This document shows, one piece after another, positions 5,307 to 12,495 of a stretch of 13,177 nucleotides of DNA. Within the stretch, counting starts at the first letter, position 1. Each line of letters opens with the position of its first letter. The position numbers were made by a program, and so were the translations under genes. The stretch comes from an uncultured Megasphaera sp. GTDB taxonomy: Bacteria; Bacillota; Negativicutes; Veillonellales; Megasphaeraceae. Where the stretch lies: the NCBI GenBank assembly GCA_902464195.1, contig CABQJB010000039.1, positions 1-13,177 of the forward strand, written 5' to 3'. A model generated the notes under the pieces. It was given only the letters and a program-made list of their open reading frames with translations. It searched no databases and was not told the origin of the DNA.

Positions 5307-8177
5307 ATGGAAGCAAAAATCAAAGATTTAAGCACTATCCCCGATATAGCCGAGAATCTGCCCTGTTGTTTTTACGTGGCCCAGGCAGAGCCGCCGTATC
5401 AGCTGCTCTATGCCAATGCGGAAATGCTGCGGTTATTCGACTGCCGGGATTTCGATGAGTTATGGAACCATATCCAAGGAAATGTGTGGAACGTCGTCGC
5501 CCTGGATGACCGCGAGCGCGTCAAGCAGGAAATCCGGCACGAGATGATGAAAGAGGATGACCGGTTCTCTCATGTCCGTGGCCATCTCTTCACGCGCACG
5601 AGCCGCATCCGCTATGCCGACATCTCCGGGCAGCCCGTTGAAACCGAGGCTTATGGCAAAGTCTATTACTGCACCCTGCAGGAAATCGACATTCCCAAGC
5701 CGGGCGAGACGGTGGACCGCGACGTCCGCGACTACGTCATCAATCATCTCGACGAGGCCATCGAGAATCATTGGATCCAGGTCTACTACCAGCCCGTCAT
5801 CCGCACGCTAACCGGTGAAGTCTGCGGTATGGAAGCCCTGGCCCGCTGGGTCGACCCGCAGCTGGGCTTCCTCTCGCCGGCATCCTTCATCCCCGTCCTG
5901 GAGCAGGTACGCCTCATCCATCGCCTGGATGCCTTCGTCCTCGACGAGGTCTGCCATATGCTGAGCCAGCGCCTGCGCCACGACCTGCCCATCACGCCGG
6001 TCTCGTTCAACCTGTCACGCTATGACTTCGATATGCTGGACGTCTTCTCGCTCATCGAGACGGCGCGCACGGCTTATGATCTCCCGCGCGATTTCCTGCA
6101 TGTAGAAATCACCGAGAGTGCCCTCGCCCGGAACGCGTCGACCGTCCATCAAGCCCTCGACCGGCTGCGCAGCAAAGGCTATGAAGTCTGGCTCGATGAC
6201 TTTGGCAGTGACTATTCGTCGCTGAATATCCTCAAAGACTACACCTTCGACCTCATCAAGCTCGACATGGAATTTCTGCGCAGCTTTACCGAAACATCGC
6301 GCTGTATCATCCGTTCCGTCGTCGCCATGGCCAAAGACCTCGGCATCAAGACCCTCGCCGAAGGCGTAGAAACCAGAGAACATGCCGAGTTCCTGGCGGC
6401 TATCGGCTGTGGCCGCCAACAGGGCTACTATTATGGCAAACCGTGCCCGCTGGCAGGGACACTGGCCCACATCGAGGCCGAAGGGCGCCGCATGGAGCCG
6501 CGCAAATGGTGTCATTACTACGACGCCGCCAGCATGGTCATCCGTCAGACGGACCGGACGAGCGCCCTCTTTGACAGCCAGGAAGACGGCCGTCTCCGAT
6601 TCCTCTATGCCAACCAGCCCTATCAGGAGCAAATCCAGGCGCTGGGCTATCACCTGCAGGATATTACGGAGAACCTCAGTAATTCCAGCTATCCTCTCAG
6701 TCAGACCTTTCGGAATTTCGTCAATCGCTCGCGTGAAACGAAGCAGACCGAGTCGTTCTGCTATATCGACGGCGGCGACTACGTCAATGTCCACGTCCGT
6801 GTCGTCTGCGAGATGAATCACCATCATCTCATCCATGTCGAATTCGAGAACATCTCCCAGAGCGCTACAGGGCTGCAGCTCGAAAAACTGGATGACCGTC
6901 TGCGCTATCTCTATAATATGTTCGACGAAGTCTATCTCATAGACTTCCGCAGCGATACGATTGCGCCGCTTTCTTTCCACACTGATGACAAGCAGGCCTT
7001 CCCGCAGGAAATAGCACACGGCATCCGCCAGGCCCTGCAGCAGTTTGCCAGTCAGTCCATCTATCCGGACGACCGGGAAGGCTATCTGGCCTTCTGTGAT
7101 CCCAGTACGGTCATGGCCCGTATCCGTCAGAGTCCGGACGGCCGGATATCCCATTCGTTCCGTACCCGCAACCAGCAGGGCAATTATGTCTGGCGGGAAT
7201 GTACAGCCGTCCTGCTGGACAGCGGGCAGACGCCGCTCATGCTGACGGCCAGCCGGCGCATCGACATTCCCCATGCCGCACCGGCGGCCCCCGATTCCCG
7301 GCTGGTACTGCCGGCCCTGCTCTGGCAGAATTTCCAGGAATATACGCCATTCTGCTATTTCTGGAAAGATACAGACCGCCGCTTCCTCGGCGCGACGAAG
7401 GCCTTCCTGCGCCATTACGGCCTGTCCTCCCAGGCGGACCTCATCGGCAAGACCGACGAGGATATGAACTGGCACACCGATGGCGAGTCGTACCGGCAGG
7501 ATGAACTGGCCGTCCTGCATGAAGGCCGGACCATCGAGAACGTGGCCGGAGAATGTATCGTCAAGGGCATTCCGCATCGCATCACGTGCTACAAGCGGCC
7601 TCTCTATCGGGACGGCCAGATCATCGGCCTGGTCGGTTTCTTCCTCGATGCCGACGAAATCTATCGCAAGGTATACCAGAGCCTGCCGTCCCCCTACATC
7701 GACCCGGATACGGAACTGTACAATCGTCCAGGCTTCCTCGGCGAGCTGATCCGCTATCAGGAAAAGTATCGCCAGAATCACTGCGCCTATGCCCTGATCC
7801 TGCTCGAACGGCACCGCATCGTTCAGCAGCAGAATACCTACGAGGCCCCGGTCCGGCAGTCCCTGGTACGCGAAGAAGCCCGGATCCTGCGCCAGATGGC
7901 CGGCCAGGATTCCACCATCGCCCGTATCCAGGCAGAAACCTTCGCCGTCCTGCATCAGGAGGACGACCCGGCTGCCTCCTACCGGCGCGCCCAGGACCTC
8001 CGACGCAGTCTGGAAGCTATCCATGAAATCGACGGCAACCCGGTCACCATCACCTTCCACTGCAGCATCGTCCACAATACCGAACCCAGTCTCCGCCAGC
8101 ATCCCGACCGCAAAGGGAACCGCGTCAGCTCCATCTACCGTCTGGCCATGGAACGCCTGCGTCACGCCAAAAGGTAA
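5307..8177 (+). CDS. Multidomain c-di-GMP signalling protein: PAS-EAL-PAS-degenerate GGDEF
   Basis: A 956-residue cytoplasmic protein without TM segments. Residues 1-135 look like a PAS sensor (LLYANAEMLRLFDC). Residues about 145-393 are an EAL domain that hydrolyses c-di-GMP to pGpG, and the usual catalytic residues are visible: EALAR (E176), N235, E267 in VEITES, LDDFG (D297, D298), K318, E352 in AEGVET, and QQGYYYGKP (about 371-379). The next part contains PAS-like segments at about 425-520 and 540-650, and a clearer PAS at 681-785 (FWKDTDRRFLGATKAFLRHYG). Residues about 798-950 match a GGDEF fold (DPDTELYNRPGF), but the signature is replaced by QAETF (875-879), so no cyclase activity is expected. 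The EAL-before-GGDEF order is the reverse of the common arrangement. It is monocistronic from its own promoter and converges on the Sel1 gene with 9 nt between them. Confidence 0.92.
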   Translation: MEAKIKDLSTIPDIAENLPCCFYVAQAEPPYQLLYANAEMLRLFDCRDFDELWNHIQGNVWNVVALDDRERVKQEIRHEMMKEDDRFSHVRGHLFTRTSRIRYADISGQPVETEAYGKVYYCTLQEIDIPKPGETVDRDVRDYVINHLDEAIENHWIQVYYQPVIRTLTGEVCGMEALARWVDPQLGFLSPASFIPVLEQVRLIHRLDAFVLDEVCHMLSQRLRHDLPITPVSFNLSRYDFDMLDVFSLIETARTAYDLPRDFLHVEITESALARNASTVHQALDRLRSKGYEVWLDDFGSDYSSLNILKDYTFDLIKLDMEFLRSFTETSRCIIRSVVAMAKDLGIKTLAEGVETREHAEFLAAIGCGRQQGYYYGKPCPLAGTLAHIEAEGRRMEPRKWCHYYDAASMVIRQTDRTSALFDSQEDGRLRFLYANQPYQEQIQALGYHLQDITENLSNSSYPLSQTFRNFVNRSRETKQTESFCYIDGGDYVNVHVRVVCEMNHHHLIHVEFENISQSATGLQLEKLDDRLRYLYNMFDEVYLIDFRSDTIAPLSFHTDDKQAFPQEIAHGIRQALQQFASQSIYPDDREGYLAFCDPSTVMARIRQSPDGRISHSFRTRNQQGNYVWRECTAVLLDSGQTPLMLTASRRIDIPHAAPAAPDSRLVLPALLWQNFQEYTPFCYFWKDTDRRFLGATKAFLRHYGLSSQADLIGKTDEDMNWHTDGESYRQDELAVLHEGRTIENVAGECIVKGIPHRITCYKRPLYRDGQIIGLVGFFLDADEIYRKVYQSLPSPYIDPDTELYNRPGFLGELIRYQEKYRQNHCAYALILLERHRIVQQQNTYEAPVRQSLVREEARILRQMAGQDSTIARIQAETFAVLHQEDDPAASYRRAQDLRRSLEAIHEIDGNPVTITFHCSIVHNTEPSLRQHPDRKGNRVSSIYRLAMERLRHAKR

Positions 8178-8186
8178 GCCCGCAGC

Positions 8187-8999
8187 TCATCCGTCCTGTT
8201 CATTTCCCTTCTGCCGCCAGTACGCCGCTTCGACCGTGTCTTTTTCAATGCCTTCGCCTTTTTCCAGGGCGGAGGCATAATTTTTCATGCCCTCTTTATA
8301 TCCCGATCCGGCAGACTGGGCGAACCAATACGCCGCCTGGCAGAGGTCACGGCGGACGCCGTGGCCGTCGCGATAGAGGACGCCCAGGTTGTTCTGTGCC
8401 GGTCCATCACCGGCCATGGCCGCTTCGTAATACCAGTGCGCTGCCAGTTCCCAATCCTGGGGGACGCCGCGGCCCGTCTCATAGAGGTATCCCAGGTTGT
8501 TCTGGGCGATGGTCTGGCCCTTCTCGGCGGCCTGGGCGTACCAATAGGCGGCCTTGTCGTAATCCCGCTTGCCGGCATAGCCGAACTGGTACATGATGGC
8601 CGTATTGCACTGGCCGTCGGCATCGTCGTGCCGCGCTGCCCGGCCGTACCAGTGCAGGGCCTGGGCATAGTCCTGAGGCAGGCCGCAGCCCGTTTCGTAG
8701 AGATGGCCCAGATTGTTCTCGGCTGCGCCATAGCCTTGATTGGCTGCCCGGCGGTACCAGTACACGGCCTGTTCCAGGTCAGTCTCTATCCCCAGGCCGT
8801 GCTCATACTGATAGGCCAGGTTGTACTGGCTGGCGGCATGACCCTTCTGGGCAGCCCGGTGATACCAATAGATGGCTTTCCTATATAAAACATTTTTATC
8901 TTCCATATCGGCATCGAAAGCCTCGAAGAAATAGTCATCGCCCATGGCACATTGGGCAAAGGCATCGCCTTCAAAAGCCTTTTGTTCTTTTTCATCCAT
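8187..8999 (-). CDS. Sel1-repeat (SLR) protein
   Basis: A 270-residue soluble protein made almost entirely of about 36-residue Sel1-like repeats, a TPR relative that forms a superhelical protein-binding scaffold. Clear units lie near residues 53-88, 89-124, 125-161, 162-197 and 198-233, with signatures such as AQNNLGYLYETGRGVPQD followed by AxxWYxxAA. Degenerate units lie at about 12-52 and 234-265. There is no signal peptide and no catalytic domain, so it is probably a cytoplasmic adaptor. The ATG has GGAG 8 nt upstream. It is transcribed away from clpB from a divergent promoter region and tail-to-tail with the EAL gene. SLR proteins often sit in signalling pathways, but a link with either neighbour is only inferred from position. 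Confidence 0.9.
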   Translation of the reverse strand: MDEKEQKAFEGDAFAQCAMGDDYFFEAFDADMEDKNVLYRKAIYWYHRAAQKGHAASQYNLAYQYEHGLGIETDLEQAVYWYRRAANQGYGAAENNLGHLYETGCGLPQDYAQALHWYGRAARHDDADGQCNTAIMYQFGYAGKRDYDKAAYWYAQAAEKGQTIAQNNLGYLYETGRGVPQDWELAAHWYYEAAMAGDGPAQNNLGVLYRDGHGVRRDLCQAAYWFAQSAGSGYKEGMKNYASALEKGEGIEKDTVEAAYWRQKGNEQDG

Positions 9000-9025
9000 A
9001 CGTGCGTCTCCTTTCTGACAAAATA

Positions 9026-9055
9026 AGTGTAGCCAAAGGACCTTCCCTTTGTCAA
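9026..9055 (-). promoter_or_regulatory. Sigma-A promoter of the Sel1-repeat gene
   Basis: On the minus strand a perfect TTGACA (9055-9050) is followed after 18 bp by TACACT (9031-9026). Transcription would start near 9019, giving a leader of about 20 nt that contains the GGAG ribosome binding site. Confidence 0.65.
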
Positions 9056-9078
9056 ATATATTTTTCGACTTTTCTTCT

Positions 9079-9101
9079 TTTGACCTATTGACTTTTTGAC
9101 T
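9079..9101 (+). promoter_or_regulatory. Octad-spaced TTGAC motif array over the clpB promoter (possible stress-regulator operator)
   Basis: TTTGACC (9079-9085), ATTGACT (9087-9093) and TTTGACT (9095-9101) repeat with a strict period of 8 nt, and a related TTCGACT lies at 9064-9070. Read on the other strand these are GGTCAAA/AGTCAAA heptads like the CtsR half-site. The known CtsR operator has 3-nt rather than 1-nt spacers, so identity of the regulator is uncertain. The array covers the -35 box and part of the spacer of the clpB promoter. No CIRCE (HrcA) inverted repeat is seen. Confidence 0.4.
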
Positions 9102-9115
9102 TTTAACGGTATAAT
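9088..9115 (+). promoter_or_regulatory. Sigma-A promoter of clpB
   Basis: TTGACT (9088-9093) and a perfect TATAAT (9110-9115) are 16 bp apart. Transcription would start near 9122, just at the hairpin in the leader. The vegetative-type promoter implies that heat induction, if any, works by relief of repression. Confidence 0.8.
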
Positions 9116-9122
9116 GATACTA

Positions 9123-9139
9123 GAGCTTGAGGAAAGCTC
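9123..9139 (+). other. Small hairpin at the 5' end of the clpB leader
   Basis: GAGCTT (9123-9128) pairs with AAGCTC (9134-9139) around GAGGA. It sits at the very start of the predicted transcript and is not followed by a T tract, so it is not a terminator. It could protect the 5' end or tune translation; this is inference. Confidence 0.4.
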
Positions 9140-9166
9140 CTAAGAATGATTACTTCCACCATAAGT

Positions 9167-9173
9167 AAGGAGG
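9167..9173 (+). promoter_or_regulatory. Ribosome binding site that decides the clpB start
   Basis: AAGGAGG lies 8 nt before the ATG at 9182. An in-frame ATG at 9146 would add 12 residues unrelated to ClpB, and the strong site lies inside that extension, so 9182 is the start. Confidence 0.9.
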
Positions 9174-9181
9174 TCTTAATT

Positions 9182-11770
9182 ATGGGAAACGAAAAATATA
9201 CGCAAAAGGTCATCGAAGCCTTCCAGTCTGCCCAGCAGATTGCTGCGCTCCACTATAACCAGGAACTCTCATCGGTCCATATGCTCATGGGCTTGACGAA
9301 AGACCCGGAAGGCCTGCTCAATACGATTTTCTCGGAATGTCACACCGACGTTCCTATGCTCCAGGCCCGCTTGGAACAGTTATTGAAGAAGATTCCCTCC
9401 GTCAAGGGCTCCAGCCAGTTGTCCATGTCGACGGAAATGGTCCGTGTCATCGGCAAGGCTCAGCAGCTGGCTGATTCTATGCACGATGAATACATCAGCA
9501 CGGAACACATCCTCATGGGCATCGTCAGCGAAAGCGACGATGAAGTCCAGCAGCTGTGCCGCGAATTCGGCCTGACCCAGGACAAAATCATGAGTACCAT
9601 CAAGGCCAACCGTAAGGCCAACGTCAACAGCGACAACCCGGAAGAAAACTACAAGGCCCTGGAAAAATACGGCCGCGACCTGACCGCCGCTGCCCGCCAG
9701 AATAAACTGGACCCGGTCATCGGCCGTGACGACGAAATCCGCCGTACCATCGAAATCCTCTCGCGCCGCCGTAAGAACAACCCGGTCCTCATCGGTGAAC
9801 CTGGCGTCGGCAAGACGGCTATCGTCGAAGGCCTGGCCCGCCGTATCGTCAGCGGCGATGTCCCGGAATCGCTGAAGAACAAGACCCTCTACTCCCTCGA
9901 CATGGGCTCCCTCATCGCCGGTGCCAAATACCGTGGCGAATTTGAAGAACGACTCAAATCGGTCCTCAATGAAATCGCTAAATCGGACGGCCAGATTCTC
10001 CTCTTCATCGATGAAATCCATACCGTCGTCGGTGCCGGCGCATCCGAAGGCTCCATGGATGCCGGCAACATCCTGAAACCGATGCTGGCCCGTGGCGACC
10101 TGCGCTGCATCGGCGCTACGACGCTCAATGAATACCAGAAGTACATCGAAAAAGATGCCGCCTTGGAACGTCGTTTCCAGCCGGTCATGGTCGACCAGCC
10201 GTCTGTCGAAGACACGATCACCATTCTCCGTGGCCTGAAAGAACGCTACGAAGTCCATCATGGCGTCCGCATCCGTGATAAAGCCCTGGTCGCTGCCGCC
10301 GTCCTGTCGGACCGTTACATTTCCGACCGCTTCCTGCCCGATAAGGCCATCGACCTCGTCGACGAAGCTGCCGCCAAACTGCGTACGGAAATCGAATCCA
10401 TGCCGACGCCGATCGACGAACTGCGCCATAAGATCATGCAGCTGGAAATCGAAGAACAGTCGCTGAACAAAGAAACGGACGACGCTTCCAAAGAACGCCT
10501 GGCTAAGATCACGGAAACGAAGAACGAACTGAAAGAAAAGGAAAGCAAGCTCAAAGCCCAGTGGGATAAAGAAAAACAGTCCATCCTGCGCACGCAGGGC
10601 CTGAAGAAAGAAATCGACGCCGTCAAGGGCGACATGGCCAAGGCCGAACGCAATTACGACCTGGCCAAGGCTTCGGAACTGAAATACGGCAAACTGCCGG
10701 AACTGCAGAAACAGTTGAAGGAACAGGAAGCCTACCTGGCTGAACATCAGGATTCGCAACTCCTCAAAGAAGAAGTCGGCGAAGAAGATATCGCCCAGGT
10801 CGTCAGCCGCTGGACCGGTATCCCTGTCACCAAGATGATGACAGGCGAACGGGAAAAACTCCTGCACCTCGACGAAACGCTGCATAAACGGGTCGTCGGC
10901 CAGGACGATGCCGTCCGCGTCGTCAGCGACGCCATCATCCGCGCCCGTGCCGGTATCAAGGACCCGAACCGTCCGATCGGTTCCTTCATCTTCCTCGGCC
11001 CGACCGGTGTCGGCAAGACCGAACTGGCCAAGACCCTGGCTGAAGCCCTCTTCGATGACGAACGCAACATCATCCGTATCGATATGTCGGAATACATGGA
11101 AAAACATACCGTATCCCGCCTGATCGGGGCTCCTCCGGGATATGTCGGCTATGACGAAGGGGGCCAGCTCACGGAAGCCGTCCGCCGTCGTCCGTACAGC
11201 GTCATCCTCCTCGATGAAATCGAAAAGGCTCATCCGGACATCTTCAACGTCCTCCTGCAGATCCTCGATGACGGCCGCCTGACCGATGGCAAAGGTCGTG
11301 TAGTCAACTTCAAGAACACCATCATCATCATGACCAGTAACCTCGGTTCCCACGAAATCCTCGAATCGAAGGATTACGACGAAGCCAACAAGAAGGTCCG
11401 CGAACTGCTCAAACAGTACTTCCGTCCGGAATTCCTCAACCGTGTCGACGACATCGTCGTCTTCAAAGCGCTCCAGAAAGACCAGGTACGCAATATCGCC
11501 GCTATCCTCCTGGAACGCCTGGGCAATCGTCTGGAAAAACAGGTCAAGATCCACCTCACCTGGACCGACGAAGCCCTGCAGGAACTGGCCGACAAAGGCT
11601 TCGACCCGCAGTTCGGTGCCCGTCCGCTGCGCCGCCTGATCACGCATACCGTCGAAACGGCCCTGAGCCGCGACATCATCGCCGGTACCATCCGCGAAGG
11701 CGATACGGTCACCATCGGCTACGACGGCAACGGCTTCACCTTCACGCCCATGCGCGTCCATGCCGCGTGA
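9182..11770 (+). CDS. clpB: ATP-dependent protein disaggregase ClpB
   Basis: This 862-residue Hsp100 AAA+ chaperone forms a hexameric ring. It pulls proteins out of aggregates through its central pore, working with DnaK/DnaJ/GrpE in the cytoplasm. The N-terminal Clp domain (1-145) has two Clp_N repeats. The first AAA+ module has Walker A GEPGVGKT (205-212), pore loop GAKYRGEFE (about 247-255) and Walker B FIDE (about 275-278). The coiled-coil M domain, specific to ClpB, spans about 400-525 and contains many E, K and L residues. The second AAA+ module has Walker A GPTGVGKT (606-613), pore segment GYVGYDEGG (653-661), Walker B LLDE (676-679) and sensor 2 GARPLRR near the end. No ClpP-binding IGF loop is expected or needed in this family. 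Length matches E. coli ClpB (857). It is monocistronic, with its own promoter and terminator. Confidence 0.98.
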   Translation: MGNEKYTQKVIEAFQSAQQIAALHYNQELSSVHMLMGLTKDPEGLLNTIFSECHTDVPMLQARLEQLLKKIPSVKGSSQLSMSTEMVRVIGKAQQLADSMHDEYISTEHILMGIVSESDDEVQQLCREFGLTQDKIMSTIKANRKANVNSDNPEENYKALEKYGRDLTAAARQNKLDPVIGRDDEIRRTIEILSRRRKNNPVLIGEPGVGKTAIVEGLARRIVSGDVPESLKNKTLYSLDMGSLIAGAKYRGEFEERLKSVLNEIAKSDGQILLFIDEIHTVVGAGASEGSMDAGNILKPMLARGDLRCIGATTLNEYQKYIEKDAALERRFQPVMVDQPSVEDTITILRGLKERYEVHHGVRIRDKALVAAAVLSDRYISDRFLPDKAIDLVDEAAAKLRTEIESMPTPIDELRHKIMQLEIEEQSLNKETDDASKERLAKITETKNELKEKESKLKAQWDKEKQSILRTQGLKKEIDAVKGDMAKAERNYDLAKASELKYGKLPELQKQLKEQEAYLAEHQDSQLLKEEVGEEDIAQVVSRWTGIPVTKMMTGEREKLLHLDETLHKRVVGQDDAVRVVSDAIIRARAGIKDPNRPIGSFIFLGPTGVGKTELAKTLAEALFDDERNIIRIDMSEYMEKHTVSRLIGAPPGYVGYDEGGQLTEAVRRRPYSVILLDEIEKAHPDIFNVLLQILDDGRLTDGKGRVVNFKNTIIIMTSNLGSHEILESKDYDEANKKVRELLKQYFRPEFLNRVDDIVVFKALQKDQVRNIAAILLERLGNRLEKQVKIHLTWTDEALQELADKGFDPQFGARPLRRLITHTVETALSRDIIAGTIREGDTVTIGYDGNGFTFTPMRVHAA

Positions 11771-11772
11771 GG

Positions 11773-11847
11773 TAGTAGCTAGTGGCTAGTGGCTAGTGGC
11801 TAGTGGTTCGTGGTTAGTGGTTCGTGGCCAGCTGCTGGCGGCTAGCG
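11773..11847 (+). repeat. Heptamer satellite, TAGTGGY family, after clpB
   Basis: Ten 7-nt units plus a partial one start 2 nt after the clpB stop codon: TAGTAGC, TAGTGGC three times, TAGTGGT, TCGTGGT, TAGTGGT, TCGTGGC, CAGCTGC, TGGCGGC, then TAGCG. The first half is nearly perfect and the end decays. The same unit recurs at 13148-13175. It lies between the clpB stop codon and its terminator, so it would be transcribed as the clpB 3' UTR. Confidence 0.9.
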
Positions 11848-11854
11848 CATAAAG

Positions 11855-11899
11855 GACTCGTTCCTGATGCAAAAAAACATCGGGAACGGGTCTTTTTTT
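11855..11899 (+). terminator. Strong intrinsic terminator of clpB
   Basis: A 15-bp stem forms between GACTCGTTCCTGATG (11855-11869) and CATCGGGAACGGGTC (11878-11892), with two G-T pairs. The loop is 8 nt and A-rich, and seven T residues follow (11893-11899). Confidence 0.92.
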
Positions 11900-11902
11900 C
11901 TG

Positions 11903-11931
11903 TTTACATTGGCCCGAAAACAGTATATAAT
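11903..11931 (+). promoter_or_regulatory. Near-consensus sigma-A promoter of the SpeD-like/HD-GYP unit
   Basis: TTTACA (11903-11908) and TATAAT (11926-11931) are exactly 17 bp apart, 11 of 12 consensus bases. Transcription would start near 11938, about 24 nt before the ATG. It begins right after the clpB terminator, so the unit is insulated from clpB and probably strongly expressed. Confidence 0.82.
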
Positions 11932-11961
11932 AAGCTGTAACTAAGTAACGGGTGGAGATTT

Positions 11962-12465
11962 ATGAACAATACATTAGGAAAACATGTACTCATCGATTTT
12001 TATAACTGCAAGGCTTCCTTTGCGGAGGCTGAAGATTTGCAGCCCTTGGTGGAGCGCGCCTTTGACCTCGTCGGCGCCCCTGTCGAAGGGATTACATTCT
12101 TCCATATCGACGACGAACTGACGTGTATTGCCGTTTCCGGCAACGCACATATTTGTATTCACGCCTATCCTCCCCTGTCCTACGTGGCAGTGGACATCTA
12201 CAGTTTTAATATCGACCTCAAGACGAGCCAGATCATGAGCGCCCTGAAGGTGAACCTCCGCTCTGACCGCATCAAAGCGACAAGTATCCGCCGCGGTGAT
12301 TTCGGCTCTATCCGCGACATGCGCCCGAAACGCAAGTCCAAGATTACGACGGCACGGCGCATGAAAAATACCGGCGCACGCATCAAGAAGACGAGTGTGA
12401 AGATGTTCAACATCCTCCGTCATCCGCAGAAAGTACGCCGGGCACATCGGACGACGAACAAGTAA
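11962..12465 (+). CDS. SpeD-like (S-adenosylmethionine decarboxylase family) protein, probable pseudoenzyme with basic C-terminal tail
   Basis: Residues 1-115 of this 167-residue protein align by eye with bacterial SpeD: LGKHVLIDFYNC, GITFFHID, HICIHAYP and YVAVDIYSF match LGxHxxxEFYxC, STFHRF, HLxIHTWP and YAAIDLFTC. SpeD normally cuts itself between Glu and Ser, turning the Ser into a pyruvoyl cofactor. Anchored on H63-x-x-I-H67, the Glu-Ser pair is Asn61-Ala62 here, so self-cleavage and pyruvoyl formation should be impossible. The catalytic Cys (83 in the Thermotoga enzyme) is Phe82, the processing Ser (55) is Thr54, and His67 is kept. Residues 118-167 form an extra, very basic tail (RPKRKSK, ARRMKNTGARIKK, KVRRAHR) that could bind nucleic acid or membrane. 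The ATG has GGAG 4 nt upstream, a short spacing. The HD-GYP gene follows after 30 nt. No speE is nearby. Automated annotation as an AdoMet decarboxylase would probably be wrong. Confidence 0.72.
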   Translation: MNNTLGKHVLIDFYNCKASFAEAEDLQPLVERAFDLVGAPVEGITFFHIDDELTCIAVSGNAHICIHAYPPLSYVAVDIYSFNIDLKTSQIMSALKVNLRSDRIKATSIRRGDFGSIRDMRPKRKSKITTARRMKNTGARIKKTSVKMFNILRHPQKVRRAHRTTNK

Positions 12466-12479
12466 CACGTTTGCAGATG

Positions 12480-12485
12480 AAAGGG
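12480..12485 (+). promoter_or_regulatory. Ribosome binding site of the HD-GYP gene
   Basis: AAAGGG lies 10 nt before the ATG at 12496. TTG codons at 12487 and 12490 are in frame but too close to this site, and the ATG at 12502 is too far, so 12496 is preferred. Confidence in the exact start is moderate. Confidence 0.5.
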
Positions 12486-12495
12486 TTTGTTGGTC

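Noticed and set aside
6015..8165. Long open frame of over 700 codons on the minus strand opposite the EAL gene
   Set aside because: It is a shadow of the codon pattern of the real GC-rich gene. The plus-strand product has clear PAS, EAL and GGDEF-like domains, while the minus-strand product has no recognisable domain.
9079..9101. Canonical CtsR operator
   Set aside because: The heptads resemble CtsR half-sites, but spacers are 1 nt rather than 3 nt, so a firm call is not justified. Reported as an uncharacterised array instead.
9146..9181. Twelve-residue N-terminal extension of ClpB
   Set aside because: The extension contains the strong AAGGAGG site for the ATG at 9182 and does not resemble ClpB.
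9380..11761. Long open frame of nearly 800 codons on the minus strand opposite clpB
   Set aside because: Antisense shadow of clpB, rich in D, V, F and G as expected from the reverse reading of GC-rich codons. There is no ribosome binding site or domain.
11773..11847. CRISPR array
   Set aside because: Units are 7 nt long and contiguous with no spacers, and there are no cas genes nearby. This is a simple tandem satellite.
11962..12465. Functional speD / AdoMet decarboxylase proenzyme
   Set aside because: The Glu-Ser cleavage pair and catalytic Cys are missing (Asn-Ala and Phe), so the gene symbol speD and the enzyme function were not assigned.
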